Positions 16,533 through 24,825 of a stretch of 64,000 nucleotides of DNA are shown here, piece by piece. Each line of letters begins with the position of its first letter. The stretch's first letter is position 1. Made by a program: the position numbers and the translations under genes. The notes below the pieces were generated by a model. The model was given only the letters and a program-made list of their open reading frames with translations. It had not been told where the DNA came from and did not search any database. Source of the DNA: RBG-13-51-18 sp963739395 (lineage in GTDB: Bacteria > Chloroflexota > Dehalococcoidia > Dehalococcoidales > RBG-16-60-22); the NCBI GenBank assembly GCA_963739395.1, contig CAVUAE010000001.1:1240001-1304000 (forward strand), read 5' to 3'.

Positions 16533-16970
16533 TTATTGAATTTTAACTTGCCTAGTATAAGTAATTGTGCTCGTATTCTGTAACGTCGCGTTTATCGTTA
16601 ATGAATAAAAAGAATTACTACTAATTCCTGACCCCGGTCCGATTAAAGTCATGGTTTTACTGATAGTTTCTCCCGGTAATAAAGGATTAGAATCAGCAAC
16701 ATCAAAGTCAAATTCATAAGTTCTTTCCAATTCAAGATGTGCAATAAGACTAAATATTGGTAAATTTCCAACGTTCTTAAGAATGATTTCCACGGTTGGA
16801 CCTGCAGGGATAGGTGGCTCGACCTGTTTTATAGATATTACATCAACAGACTGTTGATTTTGTGTTAACGTAGAAGGCGAAGTAGAGTTTGTATTACAGG
16901 CGACGGAGAGTAATATCAAACCAAAGGATGATATTATTAATGTTAGTTTGAGCATTGATATTTTACTCAT
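16533..16970 (-). CDS. Lipoprotein with immunoglobulin-like (CARDB/FxLYD-type) domain
   Basis: 145 residues from ATG at 16970, which has GGGGGTG before it. Signal peptide MSKISMLKLTLIISSFGLIL with lipobox LSVAC, then a beta domain: VEIILKNVGNLPIFSLIAHL, LLPGETISKTMTL, reading like extracellular CARDB or FxLYD modules that bind other proteins. The signal peptide and its DNA are near copies of those of the neighbouring 15958 gene, while the mature parts are unrelated. Confidence 0.6.
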   Translation of the reverse strand: MSKISMLKLTLIISSFGLILLSVACNTNSTSPSTLTQNQQSVDVISIKQVEPPIPAGPTVEIILKNVGNLPIFSLIAHLELERTYEFDFDVADSNPLLPGETISKTMTLIGPGSGISSNSFYSLTINATLQNTSTITYTRQVKIQ

Positions 16971-17079
16971 TCCCACACCCCCTATTCCATTGTGTATGAT
17001 ATTATATCACGGAAGCTCTGAAAAGCCTGGACTTTCGTGGTATTGGTTAAAATCTAATCAGTCTTTTTTTACTGTTTAG

Positions 17080-17622
17080 TTACTCACTGACGAGAAGATA
17101 TGTGACATATCGAAGACTACCTTCAACCTCATGGGATGCCAAGATTACGCCAGCACGGGGATTATCATGTTTGGTAAAACTAACATTTACCTGGCCTTCA
17201 AATCCAAAGCCTATATATTCTAGATATTCTTTCGTCCCGTCCGCGAAAGTTACTATATACCAGTAAGCTATCGGCCCGGTTGGTGTAGCCCCGCCCCAGT
17301 CTTTAGGCGCAAAGATAACGCCGTTATAATACGTGGGTTCATCGATAGACTCATAAACACGCTGGAAAGAATAGGATTTTCCATCGTACCAAATAGCGCC
17401 ATGGTCAGGAAATACGTAAGGCACTGTATCATTAGATGGTGTGGCGGGCAGAGTTTTGTTGGGGATATCGGTGGTATTAAAAGTTGGGGTGGAAGAGGGG
17501 GTTAACGTACCGGAGGTAGTGATGTGTGTATCAGTATTACTTGTATTGTTGCTACATGCTATAAAAGTCAGACTAAGCATTATAAAAATCAATATGCAAA
17601 CATACTTTAATAAGTTTTTCAT
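17080..17622 (-). CDS. Lipoprotein of unknown function
   Basis: 180 residues. A hydrophobic leader ends in lipobox TFIAC, followed by a Thr/Ser/Asn-rich spacer of ~50 residues and a compact C-terminal domain rich in aromatic residues (AIWYDGKSYSFQRVYESID, AYWYIVTFADGTKEYLEYIG). ATG has AGGAGG at a good distance. No family recognised; it belongs to a run of three small lipoproteins. Confidence 0.7.
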   Translation of the reverse strand: MKNLLKYVCILIFIMLSLTFIACSNNTSNTDTHITTSGTLTPSSTPTFNTTDIPNKTLPATPSNDTVPYVFPDHGAIWYDGKSYSFQRVYESIDEPTYYNGVIFAPKDWGGATPTGPIAYWYIVTFADGTKEYLEYIGFGFEGQVNVSFTKHDNPRAGVILASHEVEGSLRYVTYLLVSE

Positions 17623-17739
17623 GTTACCTTACCTCCTCCCACTTATAATATAACGTACATCATATTTTAAAGGTAGTAAAGAACGATAAGAAATGTTTAT
17701 ATTGTTAAAAACATCTCTTTCGCCTCACCGCCTTTGTAA

Positions 17740-17748
17740 TGTTATAAT
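17740..17748 (+). promoter_or_regulatory. Extended -10 promoter of the LysE-family gene
   Basis: TGTTATAAT is a perfect extended -10 element (TGn-TATAAT), 38 bases before the ATG at 17786. No good -35 box is seen, which extended -10 promoters do not need. Confidence 0.5.
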
Positions 17749-17785
17749 AAAAATAGAAAAATCCCCACTGTTTTAAGGAGCTTGA

Positions 17786-18412
17786 ATGCTGGCGGCGCTA
17801 GGAACCGTAGTTGTTACTTCATTGTCAGGTGTGATGATGCCGGGTCCTATGTTCACCGTGACCATTGCCAAGAGTATGAAGTCGCCCTGGGCCGGGGCGC
17901 TGGTTTCGCTGGGACACGCCGTTGTCGAGGTGCCGCTGATACTATTGGTCTACTTCGGGCTGGCGAATTTTTTCCAGAATGAGGTCGTCAAGTTAGTCTT
18001 AAGCGTGCTAGGTGGGGGTATGATAGTCTGGATGGCGATTGACCTTTTTCGGGCTCGCCGGAAAATCGCCAAAGAAGGCAAAGACACATCTTATAACGCT
18101 TTTGTCGCCGGCATTTTAATGAGCGGACTGAATCCGTTTTTCCTGGTGTGGTGGGCGACGGTCGGCAGTCTGCTTTTAATGAGTTTTATCGGCGCAGTGG
18201 GGACGTGGGGCATGCCCTTTTTCATCATCGTCCATTGGCTCTGCGACCTCGTCTGGCTTTCTATCGTCTCTGTCGCTATTTACAAGACACATAAATTCTG
18301 GGGTGAAACGGTACAGGTGTGGGTTTTCATCGTTTTGAGTTTGGCGCTGCTTTACTTCGGCGGACAGTTTATCGTTAAGGGGATTATTGATTATATGGGG
18401 GCAGGAAGTTAA
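17786..18412 (+). CDS. LysE/RhtB-family transporter
   Basis: 208 residues with six predicted membrane segments. The N-terminus LSGVMMPGPMFTVTIAKSM and the following GALVSLGHAVVEVPLILLVY correspond to the conserved LysE loop (PGP and GH motifs). Family members export amino acids or related small molecules. ATG follows AAGGAG by 5 bases. It is the only plus-strand gene between the lipoproteins and the secF end. Substrate unknown. Confidence 0.85.
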   Translation: MLAALGTVVVTSLSGVMMPGPMFTVTIAKSMKSPWAGALVSLGHAVVEVPLILLVYFGLANFFQNEVVKLVLSVLGGGMIVWMAIDLFRARRKIAKEGKDTSYNAFVAGILMSGLNPFFLVWWATVGSLLLMSFIGAVGTWGMPFFIIVHWLCDLVWLSIVSVAIYKTHKFWGETVQVWVFIVLSLALLYFGGQFIVKGIIDYMGAGS

Positions 18413-18439
18413 TATCCCCACCCCCACTTTCTATATCTT

Positions 18440-19357
18440 TTAAGCTTTGACCGGGGTTGGCTTTTTTATGCCCAAGAATCTGCCCCATTCCTTTTTGCTC
18501 CAAACGACCAGCAGTCCCGGCGCCACAAAGACAGAGTCGAAGGTGCCGGCGATAAGACCTATCATCAGGACAATCACGAAGTTCTGGATGGTCCCGCCCA
18601 CAAAGAGCATTAAAGCCAGCAGAGTTATTAGAATCGTAATGCTGGTGTTTAGAGAACGTCCCAGCGTTTCAATCTGACTGCGGTTGACCACTACTTCGAA
18701 GTCCGGGCTGACGCCGTTTCTCTGGTTCTCGCGCATTCTATCGAAGACGACGATGGTGTTATCCAAACTCACGCCGACGATGGCGAGAATGCCTGTAATA
18801 AACATCAGGTTCATTTCCCAGCCTAAGATGCGGCCGAAAAGCGAAAACAGACCTACCGTCACCAGGATATCGTGAAGTAGCGCGATGGTGAAGCAGGTAC
18901 CCCAGCGGAATGGATTAGGCATTTTACGGAAAGCATAGGTTACGTAAATAAGCATGCCAACCATGGCTACTGCCACGGCGATGCCGGCATTACGGGCTGT
19001 TTCTTCGGCTACCAGTGGTGAAACGGAGTTAAATGAAGATTCCGAAAGTTTACCGAATCTAGTAGTAAGGGTGTTTTCCAGTTGTGTCTTCTCGGCATCA
19101 GTTACTTCATGCGTGCGAATGAGGAATTGTCCGCTGCCGGTTCGCTGAATGATAGCGTCCTGATAGCCCAGATTATTCAGCTCTTGCACGAAATCACTAT
19201 ATTCAACCGGCGTCTCGAATGTTAGAGATAATATTGAACCGCTGCTGAATTCGATGCTCGGTTTGAGTCCGAATACCGCTAGTGAAACAATTGAGATAAC
19301 GATTAATACTCCCGATATTAAAAAGAACCAGAATCTTTTTCCAACTATATTCATCAT
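18440..19357 (-). CDS. secF: Protein translocase subunit SecF
   Basis: 305 residues, normal for SecF. It has the first TM, a short periplasmic domain (FETPVEYSDFVQELNNLGY), and five more TMs with the signatures DILVTVGLFSLFGR and GVSLDNTIVVFDRMREN. With SecD it uses the proton gradient to complete export of proteins through SecYEG. It overlaps secD by 4 bases (ATGA). Confidence 0.96.
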   Translation of the reverse strand: MMNIVGKRFWFFLISGVLIVISIVSLAVFGLKPSIEFSSGSILSLTFETPVEYSDFVQELNNLGYQDAIIQRTGSGQFLIRTHEVTDAEKTQLENTLTTRFGKLSESSFNSVSPLVAEETARNAGIAVAVAMVGMLIYVTYAFRKMPNPFRWGTCFTIALLHDILVTVGLFSLFGRILGWEMNLMFITGILAIVGVSLDNTIVVFDRMRENQRNGVSPDFEVVVNRSQIETLGRSLNTSITILITLLALMLFVGGTIQNFVIVLMIGLIAGTFDSVFVAPGLLVVWSKKEWGRFLGIKKPTPVKA

Positions 19358-20913
19358 TGTTTTTTGCCTCCGGTTACGGTAAATAGCGCAATATTGCTGG
19401 CGAGTTGGGTTCCGTTCAAGGCACGCAGTAGGGTTCGGGTAACCGTTACGGCGGTTAACATGCTAACCACAGCGCCGAGGAATAACGTTACTGCAAAGCC
19501 GATAACGGCGGCATTATGCATCGCGGTGCTGCCCAGCCAGTAAAGTATAATGGCAGCAATCCATGTCGTCATATTGCTGTCCCAGATGGCAGACCAGGCG
19601 CGGTGGAAACCGGCTTCGATAGCTGCCCCCAACGTACGCCCGGCGCGGAATTCCTCCTTCATCCTCTCAAAGATAAGCACGTTAGCATCGACGGCAATAC
19701 CAATGCCAACGATGATACCTCCAATGCTGCCCAGGCTTAAAGTAACTGGCCAGAGCTTACAGATTGCTAACGTCAACGTCGTATAAAAGATAAGCGCCAG
19801 GCTTGCCATTAAGCCGGGCAGGCGGTAATAAACTATCATGAACAACATCACGAGTGCCAGGCCGATGAGTCCGGCTTTCCAGCTTTTATCGATAAATTCA
19901 GCGCCGAGAGTGGCTGATATTTTTTCCTGATATAGCGGCGGTTTCTTTAGGGGCATCGGCAGGGAACCGGATTTCAGCAGGTTTGCCAGGTCCTGTGCCT
20001 CGGCAAGAGTAAAGCTACCGGAAATCGTTCCCTTGCCTTCACTATAGCTTGCGTACAGTAGCTGTGGTGCCGATAATAGATTTTGGTCCAGGAAAATTCC
20101 AAGGGCATATTCTAGGGAATATGTGCCTCCCTCCCCAGCGGGATTATGTATTCGCGCGGCAATCTGGTTAAAGATATTAGCGCCTTCATCATTCCATTTA
20201 ATATCGACCTCCGGTTGAGAGGTTGACGAATTGACGTTTGGTTGAGCATCAGCTAACAGGCTGCCAGTGAGTGCTGTGCCATCATCACTACGGGCTATAA
20301 TCCAGGAGGGAGCTGAAGTGTAATTTTTGAGCGATGCCGGGTCGATGATTGAGCCGTTGGAGGCGGTAAATACAAAGCCGCTATTGTCTTTAGTCATGAC
20401 AGCGATGAGCTTACCGTTCTTACTTTCTTCGGAGGACGAAGTCACAAAAATTCGGTTGCCCGTTTCTTTCGTATCAACAAAATCGGTCGTGTTACCTGAA
20501 ACGTAATCGCTAAGGTAAACCAACTTGCCGGCCGTATTACGTTCGACTTCGCGGAACTCAAGGAAGCCGGTTTGTTCTACGAGGCCCTTAGCGGCATCGA
20601 TATCGGTGAATCCCGGCAACTGAATCATGATGCGGTCGGCGCCTAGCTGCTGGACGACAGGTTCAGTGACGCCGAACTGGTCGATACGTTTTTCAATCGT
20701 GAGAATCGTGCGGTCCATCGCCGCCTGTTGGTCAGTGGTTGTGTTTTCGGTGAAATCCGCCTGATAAACCAGGTGCACACCGCCGACAAGGTCAAGACCG
20801 AGTCGTAGTCCTTCCCGCCCCAATCTGGTTGAATCGACGGGGAACAGTATCCACGCGGTAAAGGCGAAAATCACGATTATTATTAATAATATTATGCCGT
20901 TTCTTCTTGCCAT
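19354..20913 (-). CDS. secD: Protein translocase subunit SecD
   Basis: 519 residues. One N-terminal TM, then GLDLVGGVHLVYQ, the P1 periplasmic domain with IEKRIDQFGVTEPVVQQLG and RIMIQLPG, and the C-terminal membrane domain with IGGIIVGIGIAVDANVLIFE and RMKEEFRAGRTLGAAIEAGF. Works with SecF, encoded downstream and overlapping. GGAGAG lies upstream of the ATG. It follows cca by 18 bases. Confidence 0.96.
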   Translation of the reverse strand: MARRNGIILLIIIVIFAFTAWILFPVDSTRLGREGLRLGLDLVGGVHLVYQADFTENTTTDQQAAMDRTILTIEKRIDQFGVTEPVVQQLGADRIMIQLPGFTDIDAAKGLVEQTGFLEFREVERNTAGKLVYLSDYVSGNTTDFVDTKETGNRIFVTSSSEESKNGKLIAVMTKDNSGFVFTASNGSIIDPASLKNYTSAPSWIIARSDDGTALTGSLLADAQPNVNSSTSQPEVDIKWNDEGANIFNQIAARIHNPAGEGGTYSLEYALGIFLDQNLLSAPQLLYASYSEGKGTISGSFTLAEAQDLANLLKSGSLPMPLKKPPLYQEKISATLGAEFIDKSWKAGLIGLALVMLFMIVYYRLPGLMASLALIFYTTLTLAICKLWPVTLSLGSIGGIIVGIGIAVDANVLIFERMKEEFRAGRTLGAAIEAGFHRAWSAIWDSNMTTWIAAIILYWLGSTAMHNAAVIGFAVTLFLGAVVSMLTAVTVTRTLLRALNGTQLASNIALFTVTGGKKQ

Positions 20914-20931
20914 TTTTCTCTCCGGGTTATT

Positions 20932-22422
20932 TTATTTCCGCTTCTTTCCAGAAAGGATTTTTTTAATATATGCTTCAGCTTGTTCCCGTGTTGTAACTTC
21001 GCCGGTAGCTTGAGCTTCTTTTAATCCTTCCAGAAGCTCGCCGACTTTAGGACCGGGCTTCAAATGGAATAGTTTAATAATATCATGTCCGTCGAGGATT
21101 TTTGGAGGTGCAACTAGTTTTTCCTCAGTAAAATACTTTTCTAATACATATTCCGTCAGGCGGCAGTGCTCCTGCCATTGGGACATATCCAGCGCTGCAG
21201 CGCGTGCGGCTAAATGGTCTGCCAGACACAGGTAAAGCAGGTCGATACCAGCTTCGCCGGTATCGCGGAAGTAGCGATAGATAGCCCGATTAGTGGGCAT
21301 ACCCTCTTGGCTTAGCTGGGTGGGGCGGAGGTGATATTTGACTAATAACGACACCAGCTGTATTTCTCGGTTGCTGAACTTTAATCTTTCCATGATGTCA
21401 GCCGCTGTCGCCGCGCCTATATCGGCATGGCCCAGGAAACGTGTACGTTCTTCATCAACGGTCTTAGTTTGCGGCTTGGCGATGTCATGGAGTAATGCTG
21501 CCACTTTTATCATCGACCTGGCGGTGCTACCGTGGCTGATTTCGCGGTCGAAGTGTTCCTCTAATTTATCCGACCATGGCACCATGGATAGTATCGCTTT
21601 ATCGGCATAATCCCAGGGAGATTCTCTTAAAACAAATTCCGTTGCCGCTACGGTCTGCAGCGAATGGTCGAAGACATCCCAGGCGTGCTCATGAGGCTGC
21701 TCGACACCTTTAGCAGGGGAGAGTTCCGGTATTAAAGCGGTAAGCAAGCCAAGTTTATTGAGGTAAAAAAGATGTTGTCCCGCGTTATGCAGATTCAGTA
21801 GTCGCAGCAGTTCTTCACGGACTCTTTCACCGGCGACGTTGGTGATGAGTGTATTATCTCTAGCGATGAGTTTTTCCGTGGCGTTTTCTATACGAAAATC
21901 AAGCTCGGCAGCGAGGCGTATTGCCCGTAACAGGCGTACGGCATCTTCTTTGAAGATAGTATCACTGACGGCTCTTATCGTGCGGCGATGTAGGTCGTCC
22001 TGTCCATGGAAAGGGTCGATGATGTTTTGAATATCAAAGCTGGGTGCAAGCTCGATTGCCATGGCGTCGATAGTTAAGTCGCGCCGGGCGAGGTCTTCTT
22101 GAATATCACCACTAAACGTGGTGAAATCAACCTGCCATTTGCCGCCGGGTACAATTACTCTGCCTATTTGGTTGATATCATCGAGAGCAATAAATTTTCC
22201 GTCGCAAATGGTGGCAAATTCGGCGGCGATGTCCAGTGCGTCGGCAGCTAAGGCTACATCGATATCTCCTGTAGCGCGTCCCAGCAGTGAATCTCGTATA
22301 AAACCGCCGACGACGTAAGAGAGGACGTTCTTACCTGCAAGAAACCGGCGGATTTCATTTAAAACCCGAGGAAGTTCGGACTTAATAGTCAATACTTTCT
22401 TTTCCATTATAAGTGAAGGCAT
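20932..22422 (-). CDS. cca: CCA-adding tRNA nucleotidyltransferase / poly(A) polymerase family with HD domain
   Basis: 496 residues. Class II nucleotidyltransferase head: YVVGGFIRDSLLGRATGDID with the catalytic DxD (GDIDVAL), then ARRDLTIDAMAIEL and the RAIRLAAELDF block. An HD domain follows near residue 310 (LLHDIAKPQTK, GHADIGAATA). It should add CCA to tRNA 3' ends. Possible starts are the ATG at 22422 or at 22407; the first lies 7 bases after a good -10 box with no Shine-Dalgarno, so a leaderless mRNA is likely. First gene of cca-secD-secF. Confidence 0.88.
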   Translation of the reverse strand: MPSLIMEKKVLTIKSELPRVLNEIRRFLAGKNVLSYVVGGFIRDSLLGRATGDIDVALAADALDIAAEFATICDGKFIALDDINQIGRVIVPGGKWQVDFTTFSGDIQEDLARRDLTIDAMAIELAPSFDIQNIIDPFHGQDDLHRRTIRAVSDTIFKEDAVRLLRAIRLAAELDFRIENATEKLIARDNTLITNVAGERVREELLRLLNLHNAGQHLFYLNKLGLLTALIPELSPAKGVEQPHEHAWDVFDHSLQTVAATEFVLRESPWDYADKAILSMVPWSDKLEEHFDREISHGSTARSMIKVAALLHDIAKPQTKTVDEERTRFLGHADIGAATAADIMERLKFSNREIQLVSLLVKYHLRPTQLSQEGMPTNRAIYRYFRDTGEAGIDLLYLCLADHLAARAAALDMSQWQEHCRLTEYVLEKYFTEEKLVAPPKILDGHDIIKLFHLKPGPKVGELLEGLKEAQATGEVTTREQAEAYIKKILSGKKRK

Positions 22423-22429
22423 CTGTTAA

Positions 22430-22458
22430 ACTATACTATTCTACGATGAAATTATCAA
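22430..22458 (-). promoter_or_regulatory. Promoter of cca-secDF operon (leaderless layout)
   Basis: Minus strand TTGATA, exactly 17 bases, TATAGT. The -10 box ends 7 bases before the cca ATG, so the mRNA should begin at or next to the A of the start codon. Prediction from consensus and spacing only. Confidence 0.6.
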
Positions 22459-22469
22459 GTTTAGTGATA

Positions 22470-23171
22470 TCAAACCACTCTCTTTTTGGCTTGCTTACGA
22501 TACACCCAGTCTGCCCGGTGGCGAACATCACGATCGTGGAGGAAGCGGTTCAGAAGGACTTCTCCCATGCCAATCTGGCGCTTTTCGGTCGATGCCTGGG
22601 CAATAAGTCTCTTGGCAATCATTATTAGCAGTATAGCCGTATATCCCATATTGACTAACAGCGGCTCTCTAACGATAGCGCTGGCAATAGGCATACTGAT
22701 TAGCGCGAGGAGTACCGGCACGGGAGTGCGGCGGAAGAAAATGAGGGAGCCTATGCCGACTGCGGCGCAGGCAATCAACGGCCAGAAGGTTATATCACCG
22801 CGGTTAATGACGGGCAAGATAATAGTGATGCCCAGCGTTGCGGCGATGCCCCGCCCCCCGTGAAAGCGCAGGAAAACCGGCCAGTTGTGACCGATAATCG
22901 CTCCAAGTCCGGCGAAAAGCTGTAACCCGGCGTCCAGACCCCACTCCCAGGCGCAAAACACTATCAAAGCGCCCTTGATGAAGTCAAAAATACCGACCGT
23001 CAAGCCGAGCGCACGGGATGTCGTCCGCCAGAGGTTGCCGCCACCCACCTGCTGCGTCCCCTGTTTACGCAGGTCAATGCCGCGAGACTTGGCCACAAGA
23101 AAAGATAAAGGTATCGAGCCGAGCAGATAGGCGGCTACTAATAATATTAAAAATTTTGCCCAGGTATCCAT
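22470..23171 (-). CDS. plsY: Glycerol-3-phosphate acyltransferase PlsY
   Basis: 233 residues. It carries the three PlsY motifs: GSIPLSFLVAKSRGIDLRKQ, QVGGGNLWRTT (family GSGNxGxTN; here altered), and GHNWPVFLRFHGGRGIA, plus several TM helices. It transfers acyl groups from acyl-phosphate to glycerol-3-phosphate at the membrane. The changed second motif (VGGGNLWRTT) and the ~35-residue basic tail (RFLHDRDVRHRADW) are unusual. AAGGAG precedes the ATG. Confidence 0.85.
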   Translation of the reverse strand: MDTWAKFLILLVAAYLLGSIPLSFLVAKSRGIDLRKQGTQQVGGGNLWRTTSRALGLTVGIFDFIKGALIVFCAWEWGLDAGLQLFAGLGAIIGHNWPVFLRFHGGRGIAATLGITIILPVINRGDITFWPLIACAAVGIGSLIFFRRTPVPVLLALISMPIASAIVREPLLVNMGYTAILLIMIAKRLIAQASTEKRQIGMGEVLLNRFLHDRDVRHRADWVYRKQAKKRVV

Positions 23172-23215
23172 GAGGCTCCTTAAAAATAATTAGTTTAGTA
23201 TATTTTAGTACATTT

Positions 23216-24049
23216 TTATCGAGGAGTCTTTTCCGCCAGAGCTATCAGCTTTTCCGCTGCTTCTAATGGCACTTTCACCCCGCCCATCATCACCTCGTTA
23301 TCGCTTATGCCGTGGTAATCCGTGCCGCCGGTGGCAATAAGCCCGTATTTTTTCGCCAGGTTGAGGGTGGCTTGGGTGGCAGCGGGGGTATTATCTTTAT
23401 AATAAGCCTCAATACCGGCAAGGCCGACTTTCTTAAGACCCTTTACCGTCGCTTCCGGATTTTTCACGGTGAAGGGGTGCGCCAGTACAGGGATACCTTT
23501 GGCACGTAATATTAATTTCACTGCTTCTTCAGGCGTCATCTTTTCCCGTTCGACATAGGCTGGACCGCCGTGCCCGATGTATTTATCAAAGGCTTCTTCA
23601 AACGTTTTAATATAACCTTTTTCCAGCATCGCTTGAGCCACATGCGGTCGCCCGATAGCGCCGTCGCCAGCGATTTCTTGCACACGCGCCCAATCAATTT
23701 TAACGCCCAAGTTGTTGAGTTTCTCAACCATGCGTTGTCCCCTGCCGCTACGAGAATCGCGGAATCTTTCCAGCTCTTTTTCGAAATCGGGATTAGCATA
23801 ATCGATGAAATAACCCAGAATATGAGCTTCGCCGTCAGGCAGGTCGGTGCTGATTTCCACGCCGGGGATAAAGGTCAAGCCCGGGAAGGCTTTAGCGGTT
23901 TCGATAGCTGGTGCAATACTGGCCACAGAGTCATGGTCGGTGATGGAAATCACTTTTAAGCCGAGTTCTGCCGCCTTATTTATAAGCGCCGCCGGTTTAT
24001 ACCTACCATCGGAGGCAGTCGAGTGGATATGCAGGTCGACCAGACTCAC
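23216..24049 (-). CDS. PHP-domain metal-dependent phosphoesterase
   Basis: 277 residues. The PHP metal motifs are present: DLHIHSTASDGRY, SITDHDSVAS, PGVEISTDLP with AHILGYFID, and IPVLAHPF and GGTDYHG near the end. Family members (YciV/TrpH type) hydrolyse 3',5'-bisphosphonucleotides or trim short RNAs from the 5' end. Overlaps the ymdB-type gene by 4 bases, giving a nucleic-acid turnover operon with rny. A paralogue lies at 46022-46885. Confidence 0.88.
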   Translation of the reverse strand: MSLVDLHIHSTASDGRYKPAALINKAAELGLKVISITDHDSVASIAPAIETAKAFPGLTFIPGVEISTDLPDGEAHILGYFIDYANPDFEKELERFRDSRSGRGQRMVEKLNNLGVKIDWARVQEIAGDGAIGRPHVAQAMLEKGYIKTFEEAFDKYIGHGGPAYVEREKMTPEEAVKLILRAKGIPVLAHPFTVKNPEATVKGLKKVGLAGIEAYYKDNTPAATQATLNLAKKYGLIATGGTDYHGISDNEVMMGGVKVPLEAAEKLIALAEKTPR

Positions 24050-24819
24050 TCCTCTGCCATCTCCTGCTGAATGCGTTTAATAGAGGTCGCCTTACCGCTG
24101 GCTTCATTGACTTCAACCAGGATGGCGTTTAACTGCGGTTTACCTTTACCTACCGTAAGGTGGTGAGGCATCTGCGTCAAGAAGCGCTGAATAACGGCGT
24201 CGACATCGTCCCCAATAATTGAGTCGGTCGGTCCGGTCATACCGATATCCGTAACATAAGCGGTGCCGCCCTTAAGTATCTGCGTGTCAATCGTGCCGAC
24301 GTGCGTATGGGTACCAAGGACGGCGCTTACCCGCCCGTCCAGGTAGCGTCCCATGGCAACCTTTTCCGAGGTCGCTTCGGCATGGAAATCAACGATGATG
24401 ATTTTGGGCTTTTTATCCAGTCCTTCCAGCAGCTTGTCCATCGCCCGGAAAGGACAATCCAGGTCGTTCATAAAAGTGCGTCCCATCAGGTTCACTATCA
24501 ATGCCTTACCGAGGATTAGGTAGCCTCGCCCTGGCACTCCGGGGGGATAATTAAGTGGACGTAAAAGGGGAATATCGGCGTCTAAAAAGGGGATAATTTC
24601 TTTCTGGGCGAAAATATGGTTGCCGGAAGTAAGTACATCGACGCCGCTACCGAGTAACTCTCGAGCAGTATCCGGTGTAAGACCAAAACCGCCAGCTGCA
24701 TTCTCGGCATTGGCGATGACGATTCCGGTTTTATATTGCTTACGGATGGCGTGCAGGTGTTGGTCAACAATCTGCCGTCCCGGTTTGCCTACAATATCTC
24801 CAATGACTAGTATATTCAT
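24046..24819 (-). CDS. ymdB: YmdB-family metallophosphoesterase (2',3'-cNMP phosphodiesterase)
   Basis: 257 residues. It starts MNILVIGDIVGKPGRQIV and shows the metal-binding GDI, NAENAAGG, SGNHIF, VDFHAEATSEK and GTHTHVGTID motifs that define the TIGR00282/YmdB family. In Bacillus the orthologue hydrolyses 2',3'-cAMP and lies directly after rny, as here (6-base gap). Likely acts in the cytoplasm on RNA breakdown products. Confidence 0.92.
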   Translation of the reverse strand: MNILVIGDIVGKPGRQIVDQHLHAIRKQYKTGIVIANAENAAGGFGLTPDTARELLGSGVDVLTSGNHIFAQKEIIPFLDADIPLLRPLNYPPGVPGRGYLILGKALIVNLMGRTFMNDLDCPFRAMDKLLEGLDKKPKIIIVDFHAEATSEKVAMGRYLDGRVSAVLGTHTHVGTIDTQILKGGTAYVTDIGMTGPTDSIIGDDVDAVIQRFLTQMPHHLTVGKGKPQLNAILVEVNEASGKATSIKRIQQEMAEE

Positions 24820-24825
24820 CTTATT

